From positions 1 through 64,000 of the forward strand of contig QXPY01000005.1 in NCBI GenBank assembly GCA_003583745.1: a stretch of DNA of 64,000 nt, written 5' to 3'. The DNA comes from Rhodocyclales bacterium GT-UBC (lineage in GTDB: Bacteria > Pseudomonadota > Gammaproteobacteria > Burkholderiales > Rhodocyclaceae). The position numbers and the translations under genes were made by a program. Below, one piece after another: positions 19,771 through 28,312 of the stretch; position 1 is the first letter of the stretch, and the number at the start of each line of letters is the position of its first letter. The notes beneath the pieces were generated by a model. That model was not told the DNA's origin and made no database searches. It saw nothing but the letters and a program-made list of their open reading frames with translations.

Positions 19771-20556
19771 TCAGGCTCCCTCCGTTTCCGTGGCGGGTTC
19801 GACGGCTTTGATAGGAATCGTTCGCCGCGCCAGGTAATCGACCTGATGACTGATCGTCGCCTGGTCGAACTGGCGCTCGCCGATCGGCACGGCATAACCG
19901 ACGCGCTTGGGCAGGATGGCGCCGACCGGGCAGACATGGGCCGCCCGATCGTCGATGCTCAAGGCACTGTCCTTGAGCAGCCCGGTCGGCGAATTGACCA
20001 CCACCTTCGACTCGGCACCGCGCCCGGCCAGCATGAAGACGCTCTTGCCGTCGAGATCGCGGCTGGCGCGGACGCACAACTCGCACATCACGCAGCGATT
20101 GAGATCGAGCCAAACATCGGGATGCGAAGCATCGACCGGCCGTTCCGGGAAGGCATGGCGAAAGTGCGGCGCCAGCATTTCCAGGTCGTAGGCCAGGGCC
20201 TGCAGCTGGCAGTTGCCGCTCTTTTCGCAGCCCGGGCAGAAATGGTTGCCTTCGACGAAGAGCATCTGCAGCAAAACGCGGCGACGATCGTTCAGGGCCG
20301 GCGTATCGTTTTCGACTTCCAGCCCCGGCATGGCGCGGGCCGTGCAGGCCGAGCCGTTGCGGCCGTTCACCGTCACCGTGCACAGCTTGCAACTGCCGTG
20401 CGGTTTGAGCTCGGGATGGTGGCACAGATGCGGGATGTAAACCCCAGCCTCCAGCGCCGCATGCAGGATGGTCTGGCCGGGTTTGAACGGCACCCGGCGG
20501 CCATCGATGGTAAAGGTATTGGCGCTATCGAAGACGCTGTTCATGCTATCGCTCAT
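19771..20556 (-). CDS. hoxU: NAD-reducing hydrogenase diaphorase subunit HoxU
   Basis: A 261-residue iron-sulfur subunit homologous to the N-terminus of NuoG. An N-terminal [2Fe-2S] ferredoxin domain has cysteines C45, C56, C59 and C71. The central His-Cys motif (HFCPGCEKSGNCQLQ) and a CVMCELCVRAS cluster follow. It passes electrons between HoxY and the FMN site of HoxF. It overlaps hoxF by 4 bp. Confidence 0.95.
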   Translation of the reverse strand: MSDSMNSVFDSANTFTIDGRRVPFKPGQTILHAALEAGVYIPHLCHHPELKPHGSCKLCTVTVNGRNGSACTARAMPGLEVENDTPALNDRRRVLLQMLFVEGNHFCPGCEKSGNCQLQALAYDLEMLAPHFRHAFPERPVDASHPDVWLDLNRCVMCELCVRASRDLDGKSVFMLAGRGAESKVVVNSPTGLLKDSALSIDDRAAHVCPVGAILPKRVGYAVPIGERQFDQATISHQVDYLARRTIPIKAVEPATETEGA

Positions 20557-22349
20557 GCTTCTGCTCCCAGGTGGGCGTGGGCATCGTCCCGACCGGTCAC
20601 TTGCCGGGCCTTGGCCAGCGCGGCATCGAGATCGAAAGCCGGAACGAAATCGGTCTGCGCCAGCCGGCGCTCGTAGGAAGGACGGAATTTCTGCACCGTA
20701 TCGGCCACCGCGTTACCGGCCGTCTGCCCTAGGCCGCAGTGGCTGCTCGCCTTCATCACCGCCTGGATGCGCAGCAACTCGTTCATTTCGTACTGGGTGC
20801 CGCGCCCTTCGGCGATCTTGTCCATCATCTCGCTCAACAAGGCCGTCCCGGCCCGGCAGGGGGTGCAGAAGCCGCAGGATTCGTGCTTGAAGAAATGCGC
20901 GAAATTGCGCGCCACTTCGAACATGTCGCGCTGGGCATCGAAGATCATGAAGGAGCCGGCGGTCGGCACATCCTCGAAGGCAATGCGCCGCCCCAGCTCG
21001 CGCTCGGACAGGCAGGTCCCGGAGGCGCCGCTGACCTGGACGGCGATGGCATTGCGCGCCCCGCAATCCTCCAGCACCTGCGAGATGCGCACGCCGAAAG
21101 CGTACTCATAGATGCCCGGCCGTTCGCAATCGCCGGAAACGGACAGAATCTTGGTGCCAGTCGACTGCTTGGTGCCGATCGCCTCATACCAGGCGCCGCC
21201 GTGAATCGCGATCTCGGTGGCCTTGCACAGGGTTTCGACGTTATTGACCACAGTCGGCTGGTTCTTGTAGCCGCAGGTCACCGGGAAGGGCGGACGAATC
21301 CTCGGCTTGCCGGCCTTGCCTTCGAGCGACTCGATCAGCGCCGACTCTTCGCCGCAGACATAGGCGCCGGCACCAAGATGGATTTCGATATCGAAATCGA
21401 ACCCGGCCAGCCCGCCGATATCCTTGCCGAGCAGGTTCTGCGCCCGCATCTCGGCCAGGTAGGCTTCCAGCTTCGGCCGCAGGTAGCGGTACTCGGCCCG
21501 CAGATAGAGCAGACCGAGGTGGGCACCGACGGTGAAAGCGGCGATCACCATGCCTTCGAAAACCCGCCCGGGATAGGATTGCAGCAGCACGCGATCCTTG
21601 AAGGTACCCGGTTCGCCTTCGTCGGCGTTGCAGACGATGTAGCGCCGGACACCCGGCGCATTGCGGCATGCTTCCCATTTGATGCCCGTGGTGAAGCCGG
21701 CGCCACCGCGACCGCGCAGGTTGGAGGTGCGCATTTCGAACAGCATTTCGTCGCGGCCGCGCGCAATCGCGGCACGGATGGCCTCGCCCGGCTGGTGAGT
21801 CGTCCCGAGCAGCAGGTCGGCACGCTGGATATTGTCTTCGACGACGAACAGTTCGGCCGGCCACTCAGCCAGGGGAACCTGCCGGCTGACCAGGGCGCAC
21901 ACTTCTTCGACCCGTTGCGGCGTCATGCGCGGAATAGCCATTTCATTGACCAGGATCGCCGGCCCCTGATCGCACATCCCGGTACAGGAAGTCAGGTCCA
22001 CGCTGACCAGGCCATCGCCCGAGACCTTGCCCGGCGCAATGCCGAAATAGTTGAGCATCTGTTTGAACAACGCCTGGTTGCCGGCCATCCGGTCGGTAAT
22101 GTTGTCCGAGAACAGGATCCGGTAGCGACCGCGGTTTTCGCGATAGAGGAAGGCGTAGAAATCGCGCGTACTGGTCGCCTGCGCATAGGAAATTCCCAGC
22201 GCCTTGGCCAGCCAGGCAGTGGTCTCGTCGGACAGGTAGCCCAGCACGTCCTGCGCATCGCGCAGGATTTGCAGCAGGCGGTCGGGGCGACTCTGGTGTC
22301 GCTGCAAAACCGGGTCTAGCAATACAGGCAACTCGGAAGCGTCGGTCAT
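20553..22349 (-). CDS. hoxF: NAD-reducing hydrogenase diaphorase subunit HoxF
   Basis: The 598-residue NADH/FMN-binding subunit and first hox gene. Residues 1-160 are a NuoE/HoxE-like thioredoxin-fold domain in which only the second cysteine pair (C122, C126 in SCTGMC) is visible. The NuoF-like part has the FMN/NADH motif GRGGAGFTTGIKWE, GAGAYVCGEESAL and the [4Fe-4S] site ESCGFCTPCRAG plus HCGLG. The architecture equals the Cupriavidus-type HoxF, where HoxE is fused rather than separate. Confidence 0.95.
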   Translation of the reverse strand: MTDASELPVLLDPVLQRHQSRPDRLLQILRDAQDVLGYLSDETTAWLAKALGISYAQATSTRDFYAFLYRENRGRYRILFSDNITDRMAGNQALFKQMLNYFGIAPGKVSGDGLVSVDLTSCTGMCDQGPAILVNEMAIPRMTPQRVEEVCALVSRQVPLAEWPAELFVVEDNIQRADLLLGTTHQPGEAIRAAIARGRDEMLFEMRTSNLRGRGGAGFTTGIKWEACRNAPGVRRYIVCNADEGEPGTFKDRVLLQSYPGRVFEGMVIAAFTVGAHLGLLYLRAEYRYLRPKLEAYLAEMRAQNLLGKDIGGLAGFDFDIEIHLGAGAYVCGEESALIESLEGKAGKPRIRPPFPVTCGYKNQPTVVNNVETLCKATEIAIHGGAWYEAIGTKQSTGTKILSVSGDCERPGIYEYAFGVRISQVLEDCGARNAIAVQVSGASGTCLSERELGRRIAFEDVPTAGSFMIFDAQRDMFEVARNFAHFFKHESCGFCTPCRAGTALLSEMMDKIAEGRGTQYEMNELLRIQAVMKASSHCGLGQTAGNAVADTVQKFRPSYERRLAQTDFVPAFDLDAALAKARQVTGRDDAHAHLGAEA

Positions 22350-22381
22350 TTTTCGATTCCCGTGCGATTAATGAAGCGGCG

Positions 22382-22423
22382 ACCATATTCTTATTCCAAA
22401 AGGGAAATATTGAGCTTGGTCAA
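22382..22423 (-). promoter_or_regulatory. candidate FNR-type promoter of the hox operon
   Basis: Minus strand TTGACCAAGCTCAA (22410-22423) keeps the TTGA-N6-TCAA core of an FNR/Anr box. A TATGGT (22382-22387) stands where a class II promoter needs its -10 if the box is centred at -41.5. The implied start lies about 25 bp before hoxF. Confidence 0.4.
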
Positions 22424-22556
22424 CAAAACCCTTCTCAGCTATCTACTTGAATATTCGGGAAAGTTTTGGAAACCTAAATTTCACGAATTTGTGCCACAAT
22501 GATGTTGCACTGCAGTAGCGATCTCCGGCCGAAATGCCGCCGATGCACGTTCTTGG

Positions 22557-22571
22557 TGCTGCATCGCAGCA
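22557..22571 (+). promoter_or_regulatory. palindromic operator before fabI
   Basis: TGCTGC-ATC-GCAGCA, a perfect 6-3-6 inverted repeat 33 bp before fabI. The same element occurs at 24673-24687. It contains CTGC-N3-GCAG, described for the PHB regulator PhaR of Paracoccus. A partial copy, TGCACTGCAG, lies at 22507-22516. Confidence 0.5.
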
Positions 22572-22604
22572 GAAAAAGTCTGTCAAAACGAAAGGGAAAA
22601 CAGC

Positions 22605-23408
22605 ATGAACCAGAATCCAGAGCAAAACTCCACGGCAACCCCGCTTCTCCCGCTTGCCGGCAAGAAGGGACTGATCACCGGCGTCGCCAACGACAAGTCG
22701 ATCGCTTATGCCGTCGCCAAGGCAATTCGCGCCCTCGGCGGTGAAATCGCCCTGACCTATCAGAACGACAAGACCGCCAAATACACCCAGCCGCTGGCCG
22801 AAGCCCTCGGCGCCAAGCTCTTTCTCAAGCTCGACGTTACCGAAGAGGGTAGTCTGGAAGCTGCCGTCGCCCAGTGTGGCAACGAATTCGGCGAAATCGA
22901 CTTCGCCATCCATTCGATGGCATTCTGCAACGGCGACGACTTGCACGGCCGTGTCATCGATACCACCGAAGCCGGCTTCGACTCGGCGATGAACATTTCC
23001 TGCCACAGCTTCCTGCGCATGGCCAAGGCCCTGGAGCCGTTGATGGCCCACGGCGGTTCGCTGATCACCATGTCCTACCTCGGTGCCGAACGCGTCGTCC
23101 GCAACTACGGCGTCATGGGCATCATCAAGGCGGCGCTCGAATCGGCCGTCCGTTACATGGCTTACGACCTCGGCCCCAAGGGCATCCGCGTCTTCGCCGT
23201 TTCGCCCGGCCCGATCATGACCCGCGCCGCCTCCGGCATCGCCAACTTCAACACGCTGCTCGAGAACGATGCCGCCAAGGCCCCGCTCGGCCGCACCGTC
23301 ACCATCGATGAAGTCGGCGCCCTGACCGCCTTCCTGTGCACCCCGGGCTCTTCCGGGATGACCGGCCAGACGATCTTCGTCGACGCCGGCGCCCACATCG
23401 TCGCCTAA
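22605..23408 (+). CDS. fabI: enoyl-[acyl-carrier-protein] reductase FabI
   Basis: A 267-residue short-chain dehydrogenase-like enzyme that reduces enoyl-ACP with NAD(P)H in the last step of fatty-acid elongation. It has the cofactor region GLITGVANDKSIAYA, SMAF and the catalytic SYLGAERVVRNYGVMGIIKAALE with the Tyr-x6-Lys pair. Length and motifs match FabI (triclosan-target class). It stands at the head of a cluster with maoC-pta and ackA, which suggests a metabolic link to acyl-CoA/acetyl-P turnover; a second fabI elsewhere cannot be excluded. Confidence 0.93.
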   Translation: MNQNPEQNSTATPLLPLAGKKGLITGVANDKSIAYAVAKAIRALGGEIALTYQNDKTAKYTQPLAEALGAKLFLKLDVTEEGSLEAAVAQCGNEFGEIDFAIHSMAFCNGDDLHGRVIDTTEAGFDSAMNISCHSFLRMAKALEPLMAHGGSLITMSYLGAERVVRNYGVMGIIKAALESAVRYMAYDLGPKGIRVFAVSPGPIMTRAASGIANFNTLLENDAAKAPLGRTVTIDEVGALTAFLCTPGSSGMTGQTIFVDAGAHIVA

Positions 23409-23421
23409 GGCAGTGCCCGCC

Positions 23422-23452
23422 CCTCCCCGGCACCGCAACGGCGCCGGGGAGG
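23422..23452 (+). terminator. strong GC hairpin after fabI
   Basis: A perfect 10-bp stem CCTCCCCGGC/GCCGGGGAGG with an 11-nt loop, 13 bp after fabI. It has no T tract, so it may attenuate rather than end transcription into the next pair of genes. Confidence 0.4.
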
Positions 23453-23480
23453 CCCCCCGATGACGGAGACGGAGTAACCG

Positions 23481-24059
23481 ATGCAAATCGACAGCAGCCT
23501 GCTCATACCCGACCCGGTTCCCGACCACCCCCTACTCCGGGGCAGAAAGGAAATCGGCCGCGGCGAAAACACCATCGTGCTCGACGGCGATGTCGTCGAT
23601 GGTCAGGAACGGGTGTTCAAGGTCCTCTCCTCCCCGACCGACTATGCGTACTACACGGCCCCTGACCGGCCAACCGGCAGCCACTTTCCGGTCGTATTCG
23701 CCGATCACGGTACCGCCGGACGCTCCAGCCGCGGTTTTCCCTTCCACATCGTCGAAGTCGAAAAACTCTATCCGCTTCCTGGTGGCTGCGATGCGGCCGA
23801 AGTTGCAACCAAGATTTCGACGTCCTACTTCGAAGCCTGCCAAGCCTGGCGCAACCTTGCCCAGGATATGGGCCGTATCGCCCTGCATCACTTGGTGGTC
23901 TCGCCCATGGGCTGGAGCGACGCGCTACGTCAATCGCTCAAGGCGCTCGAAGAGTTTTCCACCGAGTATGGCGCCCTCCCCGACCTGATCAAGGCCGACA
24001 ACCTGATGATGCGCAAGGACGGCACCCTGGTTTTTTCCGATCCGGTATTCATGGAATGA
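23481..24059 (+). CDS. kinase-fold-like protein of unknown function
   Basis: A 192-residue soluble protein without a named family that I recognise. It reads like a compact, atypical protein-kinase fold: a glycine-rich loop IGRGENTIVL (25-34), a VAIK-like lysine in RVFKVL (K47), a hinge-like HIVEVEKLYPL (89-99), a catalytic-loop-like DLIKADNLMMR (D168, N174) and a DFG-like FSDPVF (D187). The Asp-to-Asn spacing in the catalytic loop is one residue longer than in HRDLKPEN, so activity is uncertain. The start has GGAG 8 bp upstream. It overlaps the next gene, a dual-specificity phosphatase, by 4 bp, so the two are probably coupled. The fold call is inference from motifs. Confidence 0.6.
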   Translation: MQIDSSLLIPDPVPDHPLLRGRKEIGRGENTIVLDGDVVDGQERVFKVLSSPTDYAYYTAPDRPTGSHFPVVFADHGTAGRSSRGFPFHIVEVEKLYPLPGGCDAAEVATKISTSYFEACQAWRNLAQDMGRIALHHLVVSPMGWSDALRQSLKALEEFSTEYGALPDLIKADNLMMRKDGTLVFSDPVFME

Positions 24060-24544
24060 CGATCAAACAAGTTTTCTTTGCCTCGCGGGAACTGGCTGAA
24101 TCGCTAGCCGGGAACCCCTACATGGCGGTCATCTCGATTACCGATCCGGGCACCCCGGAAGCGCGGCTCGACCCGGCCTTCCGCCACGTCTTGCGACTTT
24201 CCTTTTACGACGCGGTGCCGGCCGACGAATTCATGCCAGCGCCGTTTCCCGGCCTGTTCGATCACCATATGGCAAAGCAGATCGGCGACTTCGTCGGGGA
24301 ACTGCATGCTGCCCCCTTCGAAATCTCGATGATGGTGCATTGCGAATACGGTGTCAGCCGCTCGGCCGCCGTCGCACTCTATGTCGAAGCCCGTTGCGGC
24401 GCCCCGCTGTCGGCACGCGAGTTCACCTATGAAGCCAACCAGTGGGTTGTCTGCCAACTGGAACAGATTGACCCCGGACTGGAATTGGAGATCCCGCCCA
24501 AAAATACGGTACACGACCGCCGGCAACAACAGCGTTCAAACTGA
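24056..24544 (+). CDS. dual-specificity/tyrosine phosphatase-like protein
   Basis: A 162-residue cytoplasmic protein with the complete cysteine-phosphatase signature HCEYGVSRS (H95, C96, R102), including the Gly three residues after Cys that is typical of dual-specificity enzymes. Candidate general-acid aspartates lie at 52 and 57 (FYDAVPADEF). The N-terminal VISITDPGTPEA strand pattern resembles small phage and bacterial phosphatase-like proteins. ATGA overlap with the kinase-like gene implies a functional pair. Substrate unknown; neighbours are lipid and acetyl-P enzymes. Confidence 0.75.
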   Translation: MTIKQVFFASRELAESLAGNPYMAVISITDPGTPEARLDPAFRHVLRLSFYDAVPADEFMPAPFPGLFDHHMAKQIGDFVGELHAAPFEISMMVHCEYGVSRSAAVALYVEARCGAPLSAREFTYEANQWVVCQLEQIDPGLELEIPPKNTVHDRRQQQRSN

Positions 24545-24667
24545 GCAGCCGATTGTTTCGCCCCCTCGCCTGCTGCAGTTGCACATCACTCGAATGGATT
24601 GCCCGGATGCACTACGATCAAGCAATCAGGAACAATTTCCAATTGAATTCCATGCTGGAAAACCACA

Positions 24668-24696
24668 TTGTTTGCTGCGACGCAGCACACTATACT
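24668..24696 (+). promoter_or_regulatory. promoter of maoC-pta with embedded palindrome
   Basis: -35 TTGTTT (24668-24673), 17-bp spacer, -10 TATACT (24691-24696). The spacer holds TGCTGC-GAC-GCAGCA (24673-24687), the same palindrome as before fabI, placed where a bound repressor would block polymerase. Confidence 0.6.
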
Positions 24697-24744
24697 GACG
24701 CATTCAGGATCGAAGCGTCCAACGTTTAGCGGGGAGCAAAGGAC

Positions 24745-26163
24745 ATGCAAGAGCGTAGCGAACAACGTTTTCTCGTCAATAAAACCTACGACGAGATCCA
24801 GATCGGCGACTCCTCGACCCTGACCCGCACCCTGGCCCCAGAAGACGTCAAGCTTTTCGCCATCCTGACCGGCGACATCAACCCGGCGGTGATCGATCCG
24901 GAATATTCCGAAAGCGGTCTCTTCCGCGAAGTCATCGCCCACGGCATGTGGAGCGGTTCGCTGATCTCGACCGTACTCGGCACCCAGTTCCCTGGCCCGG
25001 GCACCATCCTGATTGATCAGACGCTGCATTTTGCGCGTCCGGTCACCATCGGCGATACGATCACCATCACTGTCACCGCCAAGCAGAAGTTCGACCACAA
25101 CAAGCACATCATCCTCGATTGCGTCTGCACCAACCAGGAAGGCCTGCAAGTTGTCCGGGGCACGGCCGAGATCCTGGCGCCGGTTGAAAAAATCTCGCAC
25201 CTGCAAGCCGTCCACATGCCCTCCATCCGCATCGATGACAAGCATGAGCGCTATAAACACCTGCTGTCGCGCGTCAAGGGACTGGAACCGATTCCCACCG
25301 CAGTCGCCCACCCCTGCGACCGCGAGTCGCTCAAAGGACCGGTCATTGCCTTCCAGGAAGGCATCATCGAACCGATCCTGGTCGGCCCGGAATCGAAGAT
25401 TCGTTCGGTTGCCGAAGAATTCAACATCGACCTGCACGGCATCCGCATCGTTAACGCCGCCCATAGCCACGACTCGGCTGCGATGGCCGTCTCCCTGGTC
25501 CGCACCGGCGACGCCGAGGCCCTGATGAAGGGCAGCCTGCATACCGACGAACTGATGGGCGAAGTGGTTTCCCGCGCCAACGGCCTGCGCACTTCCCGCC
25601 GGATCAGCCACGTTTTCCTGATGGACGTCCCGACCTATCACCGGCCCCTGCTGATCACCGATGCCGCGATCAACATCGCACCGGGTCTGGAAGAGAAGGT
25701 CGACATCATCCAGAACGCCATCGACCTCGCCCACATCATCGGTATCCCGGAACCCAAGGTCGCCATCCTGTCGGCGGTCGAGACCGTCAATCCGAAAATC
25801 CAGTCCACCCTCGATGCTGCCGCTCTCTGCAAGATGGCGGACCGCGGCCAGATCCGGGGCGGCATACTGGACGGCCCGCTGGCTTTCGACAACGCCGTTT
25901 CCATCGTTGCCGCCAAGACCAAGGGCATCAAGTCGGCCGTCGCCGGCCATGCCGAAATCCTCGTCGTTCCCGACCTGGAGTCCGGCAACATGGTGGCCAA
26001 GCAACTTGAGTACCTCGCCAACGCCCTGACTGCCGGCATCGTGCTGGGCACCCGGGTTCCCATCGTGCTGACCAGCCGCGCTGACTCGGCCGAAACACGC
26101 ACGGCATCCTGCGTCATCGCGGCGCTGATTGCCCACGCCAACCGTAACAAAGGAAACGCCTGA
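24745..26163 (+). CDS. bifunctional enoyl-CoA hydratase/phosphate acetyltransferase
   Basis: A 472-residue fusion protein. Residues about 10-150 are a MaoC-type hot-dog domain with the hydratase motif LTGDINPAVID...FREVIAHGMWSGSL (Asp and His catalytic pair). Residues about 170-470 are a phosphate acetyl/butyryltransferase domain ending in LTSRADSAETRTASC. It links acyl-CoA to acyl-phosphate for the adjacent acetate kinase. This fusion beside ackA and fabI is a known arrangement in Betaproteobacteria. It starts at ATG 24745 with GGGGAG and AAAGGA upstream. Confidence 0.93.
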   Translation: MQERSEQRFLVNKTYDEIQIGDSSTLTRTLAPEDVKLFAILTGDINPAVIDPEYSESGLFREVIAHGMWSGSLISTVLGTQFPGPGTILIDQTLHFARPVTIGDTITITVTAKQKFDHNKHIILDCVCTNQEGLQVVRGTAEILAPVEKISHLQAVHMPSIRIDDKHERYKHLLSRVKGLEPIPTAVAHPCDRESLKGPVIAFQEGIIEPILVGPESKIRSVAEEFNIDLHGIRIVNAAHSHDSAAMAVSLVRTGDAEALMKGSLHTDELMGEVVSRANGLRTSRRISHVFLMDVPTYHRPLLITDAAINIAPGLEEKVDIIQNAIDLAHIIGIPEPKVAILSAVETVNPKIQSTLDAAALCKMADRGQIRGGILDGPLAFDNAVSIVAAKTKGIKSAVAGHAEILVVPDLESGNMVAKQLEYLANALTAGIVLGTRVPIVLTSRADSAETRTASCVIAALIAHANRNKGNA

Positions 26164-26164
26164 C

Positions 26165-27346
26165 ATGAAACAGGGCATTCTCACCATCAACGCCGGCTCG
26201 TCGTCGATCAAGTTCGCGCTCTTCTCGCTGGCCCATCCCATTTCACCAGAAGCCGAAGTTTCTGGCCAAATCGACGGCATTGGTGCCGAAACCACCAAGC
26301 TGATCGCCAAGAATCGTGCCGGCGAACGCATCACCGACCAGGTTCTGAGCGGCGAACGCGTCAGCCATGATCAATCCTTCGCTGCGCTGCTCAACTGGTT
26401 CACTGCCAGTCACGCCGACTGGGAAATCGTGGCGGTTGGCCACCGTGTCGTGCATGGCGGAGATCGCTATTCGCAGCCGACAGTGATCGATGAACAAGTG
26501 CTGGCTCATCTCACCGGCTTTACACCGCTGGCTCCGCTGCATCAGCCGCACAACGTCGCCGGCATCCTGGCGCTCCAGGCCTTGCTGCCCAGCGTGCCGC
26601 AAGTCGCCTGCTTCGACACCGCCTTCCACCGCAGCCAACCGGACGTCGCCCAGATCTTCGGCCTGCCGCGCTCGATCACCGCCGAAGGCGTCAAGCGCTA
26701 CGGTTTCCACGGCCTTTCCTACGAGTACATCGCCCGCGCCTTGCCGCAGCATTCACGTCGCGCCGAAGGCCGCGTCGTCGTCGCCCACCTCGGCAACGGT
26801 GCCAGCATGGCGGCCATGGTCAATCGCAAATGCGTCGCCACGACGCTCGGCTTCTCGACCATCGACGGCCTGGTCATGGGCACCCGCGTCGGCAACCTCG
26901 ACCCTGGCGTCATTCTTCACCTGATGGAAACCAAGGGCCTCAGCGTCAAGGACATGACCAAGATGCTCTACAAGGAATCCGGTCTGCTCGGCGTATCCGG
27001 CATCAGCCAGGATATGCGCACCCTGCTCTCCAGCGACAAGCCGGAAGCCCAGGAAGCGGTCAATCTGTTCTGCTACCGCATCGCCCGCGAACTCGGCTCG
27101 CTGGCTGCCGCGGCCGGCGGTCTCGATGCCGTGGTCTTCACCGGCGGCATCGGCGAACATGCCGCCGAGGTTCGCCGCCGCGTCTGCCTGCTCTCCGAAT
27201 GGCTCGGCATCCGCCTCAATCCGGAAGCCAATGCCCGCCACGACCTGCATATTGCAGCCGGCAACAGCAGCGTCGACGTGCTGGTCATCCCGACCAACGA
27301 AGAGTGGATGATGGCTCACCACGCCCAAACCCTGCTCGCCCTTTAA
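26165..27346 (+). CDS. ackA: acetate kinase
   Basis: A 393-residue ASKHA-fold kinase that interconverts acetyl-phosphate plus ADP and acetate plus ATP. It shows LTINAGSSSIKF (phosphate 1), GHRVVHGG, FDTAFH, YGFHGLSYEY, HLGNGASM and FTGGIGEHA. The ATG at 26165 is one base after the pta stop; an upstream in-frame extension inside pta is implausible. It forms an acetate-producing or acetate-assimilating pair with the upstream gene. Confidence 0.96.
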   Translation: MKQGILTINAGSSSIKFALFSLAHPISPEAEVSGQIDGIGAETTKLIAKNRAGERITDQVLSGERVSHDQSFAALLNWFTASHADWEIVAVGHRVVHGGDRYSQPTVIDEQVLAHLTGFTPLAPLHQPHNVAGILALQALLPSVPQVACFDTAFHRSQPDVAQIFGLPRSITAEGVKRYGFHGLSYEYIARALPQHSRRAEGRVVVAHLGNGASMAAMVNRKCVATTLGFSTIDGLVMGTRVGNLDPGVILHLMETKGLSVKDMTKMLYKESGLLGVSGISQDMRTLLSSDKPEAQEAVNLFCYRIARELGSLAAAAGGLDAVVFTGGIGEHAAEVRRRVCLLSEWLGIRLNPEANARHDLHIAAGNSSVDVLVIPTNEEWMMAHHAQTLLAL

Positions 27347-27361
27347 GATTTTTCCCGCGTT

Positions 27362-27386
27362 GCCTGCAGGCCCCAAGCCTGCAGGC
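27362..27386 (+). terminator. hairpin after ackA
   Basis: A 9-bp stem GCCTGCAGG/CCTGCAGGC with a 7-nt loop, 15 bp after ackA. No T run follows; termination is plausible but unproven. Confidence 0.4.
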
Positions 27387-27418
27387 GTGCTGCCTCGCAG
27401 AACCGCGGACGCGCGAAC

Positions 27419-28130
27419 TCAGGTTGCCTGCGCCGCCATGATGTCTTTTGTGGCCCCCTCCAGGCACTCCCTGTTAGTGCGCACATATTGCCGATCATTG
27501 AGTGAGGCGCGCTTCTCCGCATCGGCCAGGACTCTTTCTGCCGCCATTTCGACTCGCCCAAGCGAGGCCAGCCGGGACGCGTAGCGGCATCGGGCCTCCT
27601 CGTCAGGAAAGTGATCGAGAATCGCTTCATACTGCGCCCACGCTTTCTCCGTCCGCCCCGTGCTGGCCAACACGCGCGCCCTGAGCAATTTGGCTTCGCC
27701 CGCACGAAACCACAACTCGATCACGATTACATGATCCAAGGCCGCCAAGGCATTATCGGCATCGTGCTTGGAGAAATATGCCTCGGCCAACTCAAAAACG
27801 AGACCGGGCCAATCCGCATGCAAACCGACCGGGCAGCTCTGAAAATGCACGATGGCGTCGCCGAACTGTCAGGAACGGATCAATTCGTCAGCCAGCGCCG
27901 CTTTGTTGGCGACCGATCCACCGCGCTCGACCTCGCGAATCCTGGCTTTCAGGTCGACACCGGGATCCATTGCCTTGCTCACCCTTTTCACAACGCGACA
28001 GCCTCCAGCCTTCGGCAGCACTTCGAGAAACAGCTAGGCGAGTGCCCCTAGCACCGGCAACACGACGATCACCCGATACCACCACTGCGCCCTTCCCGTT
28101 CGATAAACGAGGATGATGCACAGCGAGACA
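27419..28130 (-). pseudogene. decayed TPR protein with PLDc_N-like N-terminus
   Basis: One minus-strand frame reads continuously as a membrane-anchored TPR protein but is broken by two in-frame stops: TAG at 28034-28036 (inside LPVLGALA*LFLEVLP) and TGA at 27869-27871 (inside DELIRS*QFGDAIVHF). The part after the second stop, 27419-27850, encodes 143 residues with TPR-like helices (FELAEAYFSKHDADNALAAL) and could restart at GTG 27850. Before the first stop, LCIILVYRTGRAQWWYRVIVV looks like a PLDc_N membrane segment, but no start codon precedes it in frame. The gene is most likely inactivated; sequencing error cannot be excluded. Confidence 0.65.
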
Positions 28131-28312
28131 TCAGTCTCCCGTCATGTCCACATCGCTATAGAATTCGCCCCCCAAAAATTTCGCCGCGGTCGCTTTGCCA
28201 AAGCCGGTCGTTTCTTTTTTTAGCGGCTCAACAACTCGCCATGCATTGCCCGGAGCCTTGTTTTTTCGAGCTTTTCCGGGGCATGACAAATCAGTCCGCC
28301 GCCGGGGCACAA

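Noticed and set aside
17623-22319. Long plus-strand open frames opposite hoxH, hoxY, hoxU and hoxF
   Set aside because: Antisense shadows of well-supported hydrogenase genes.
22430-22510. Sigma-54 promoter for the hox operon
   Set aside because: A minus-strand TGGCAC occurs near 22485-22495, but no TTGC follows at the required distance.
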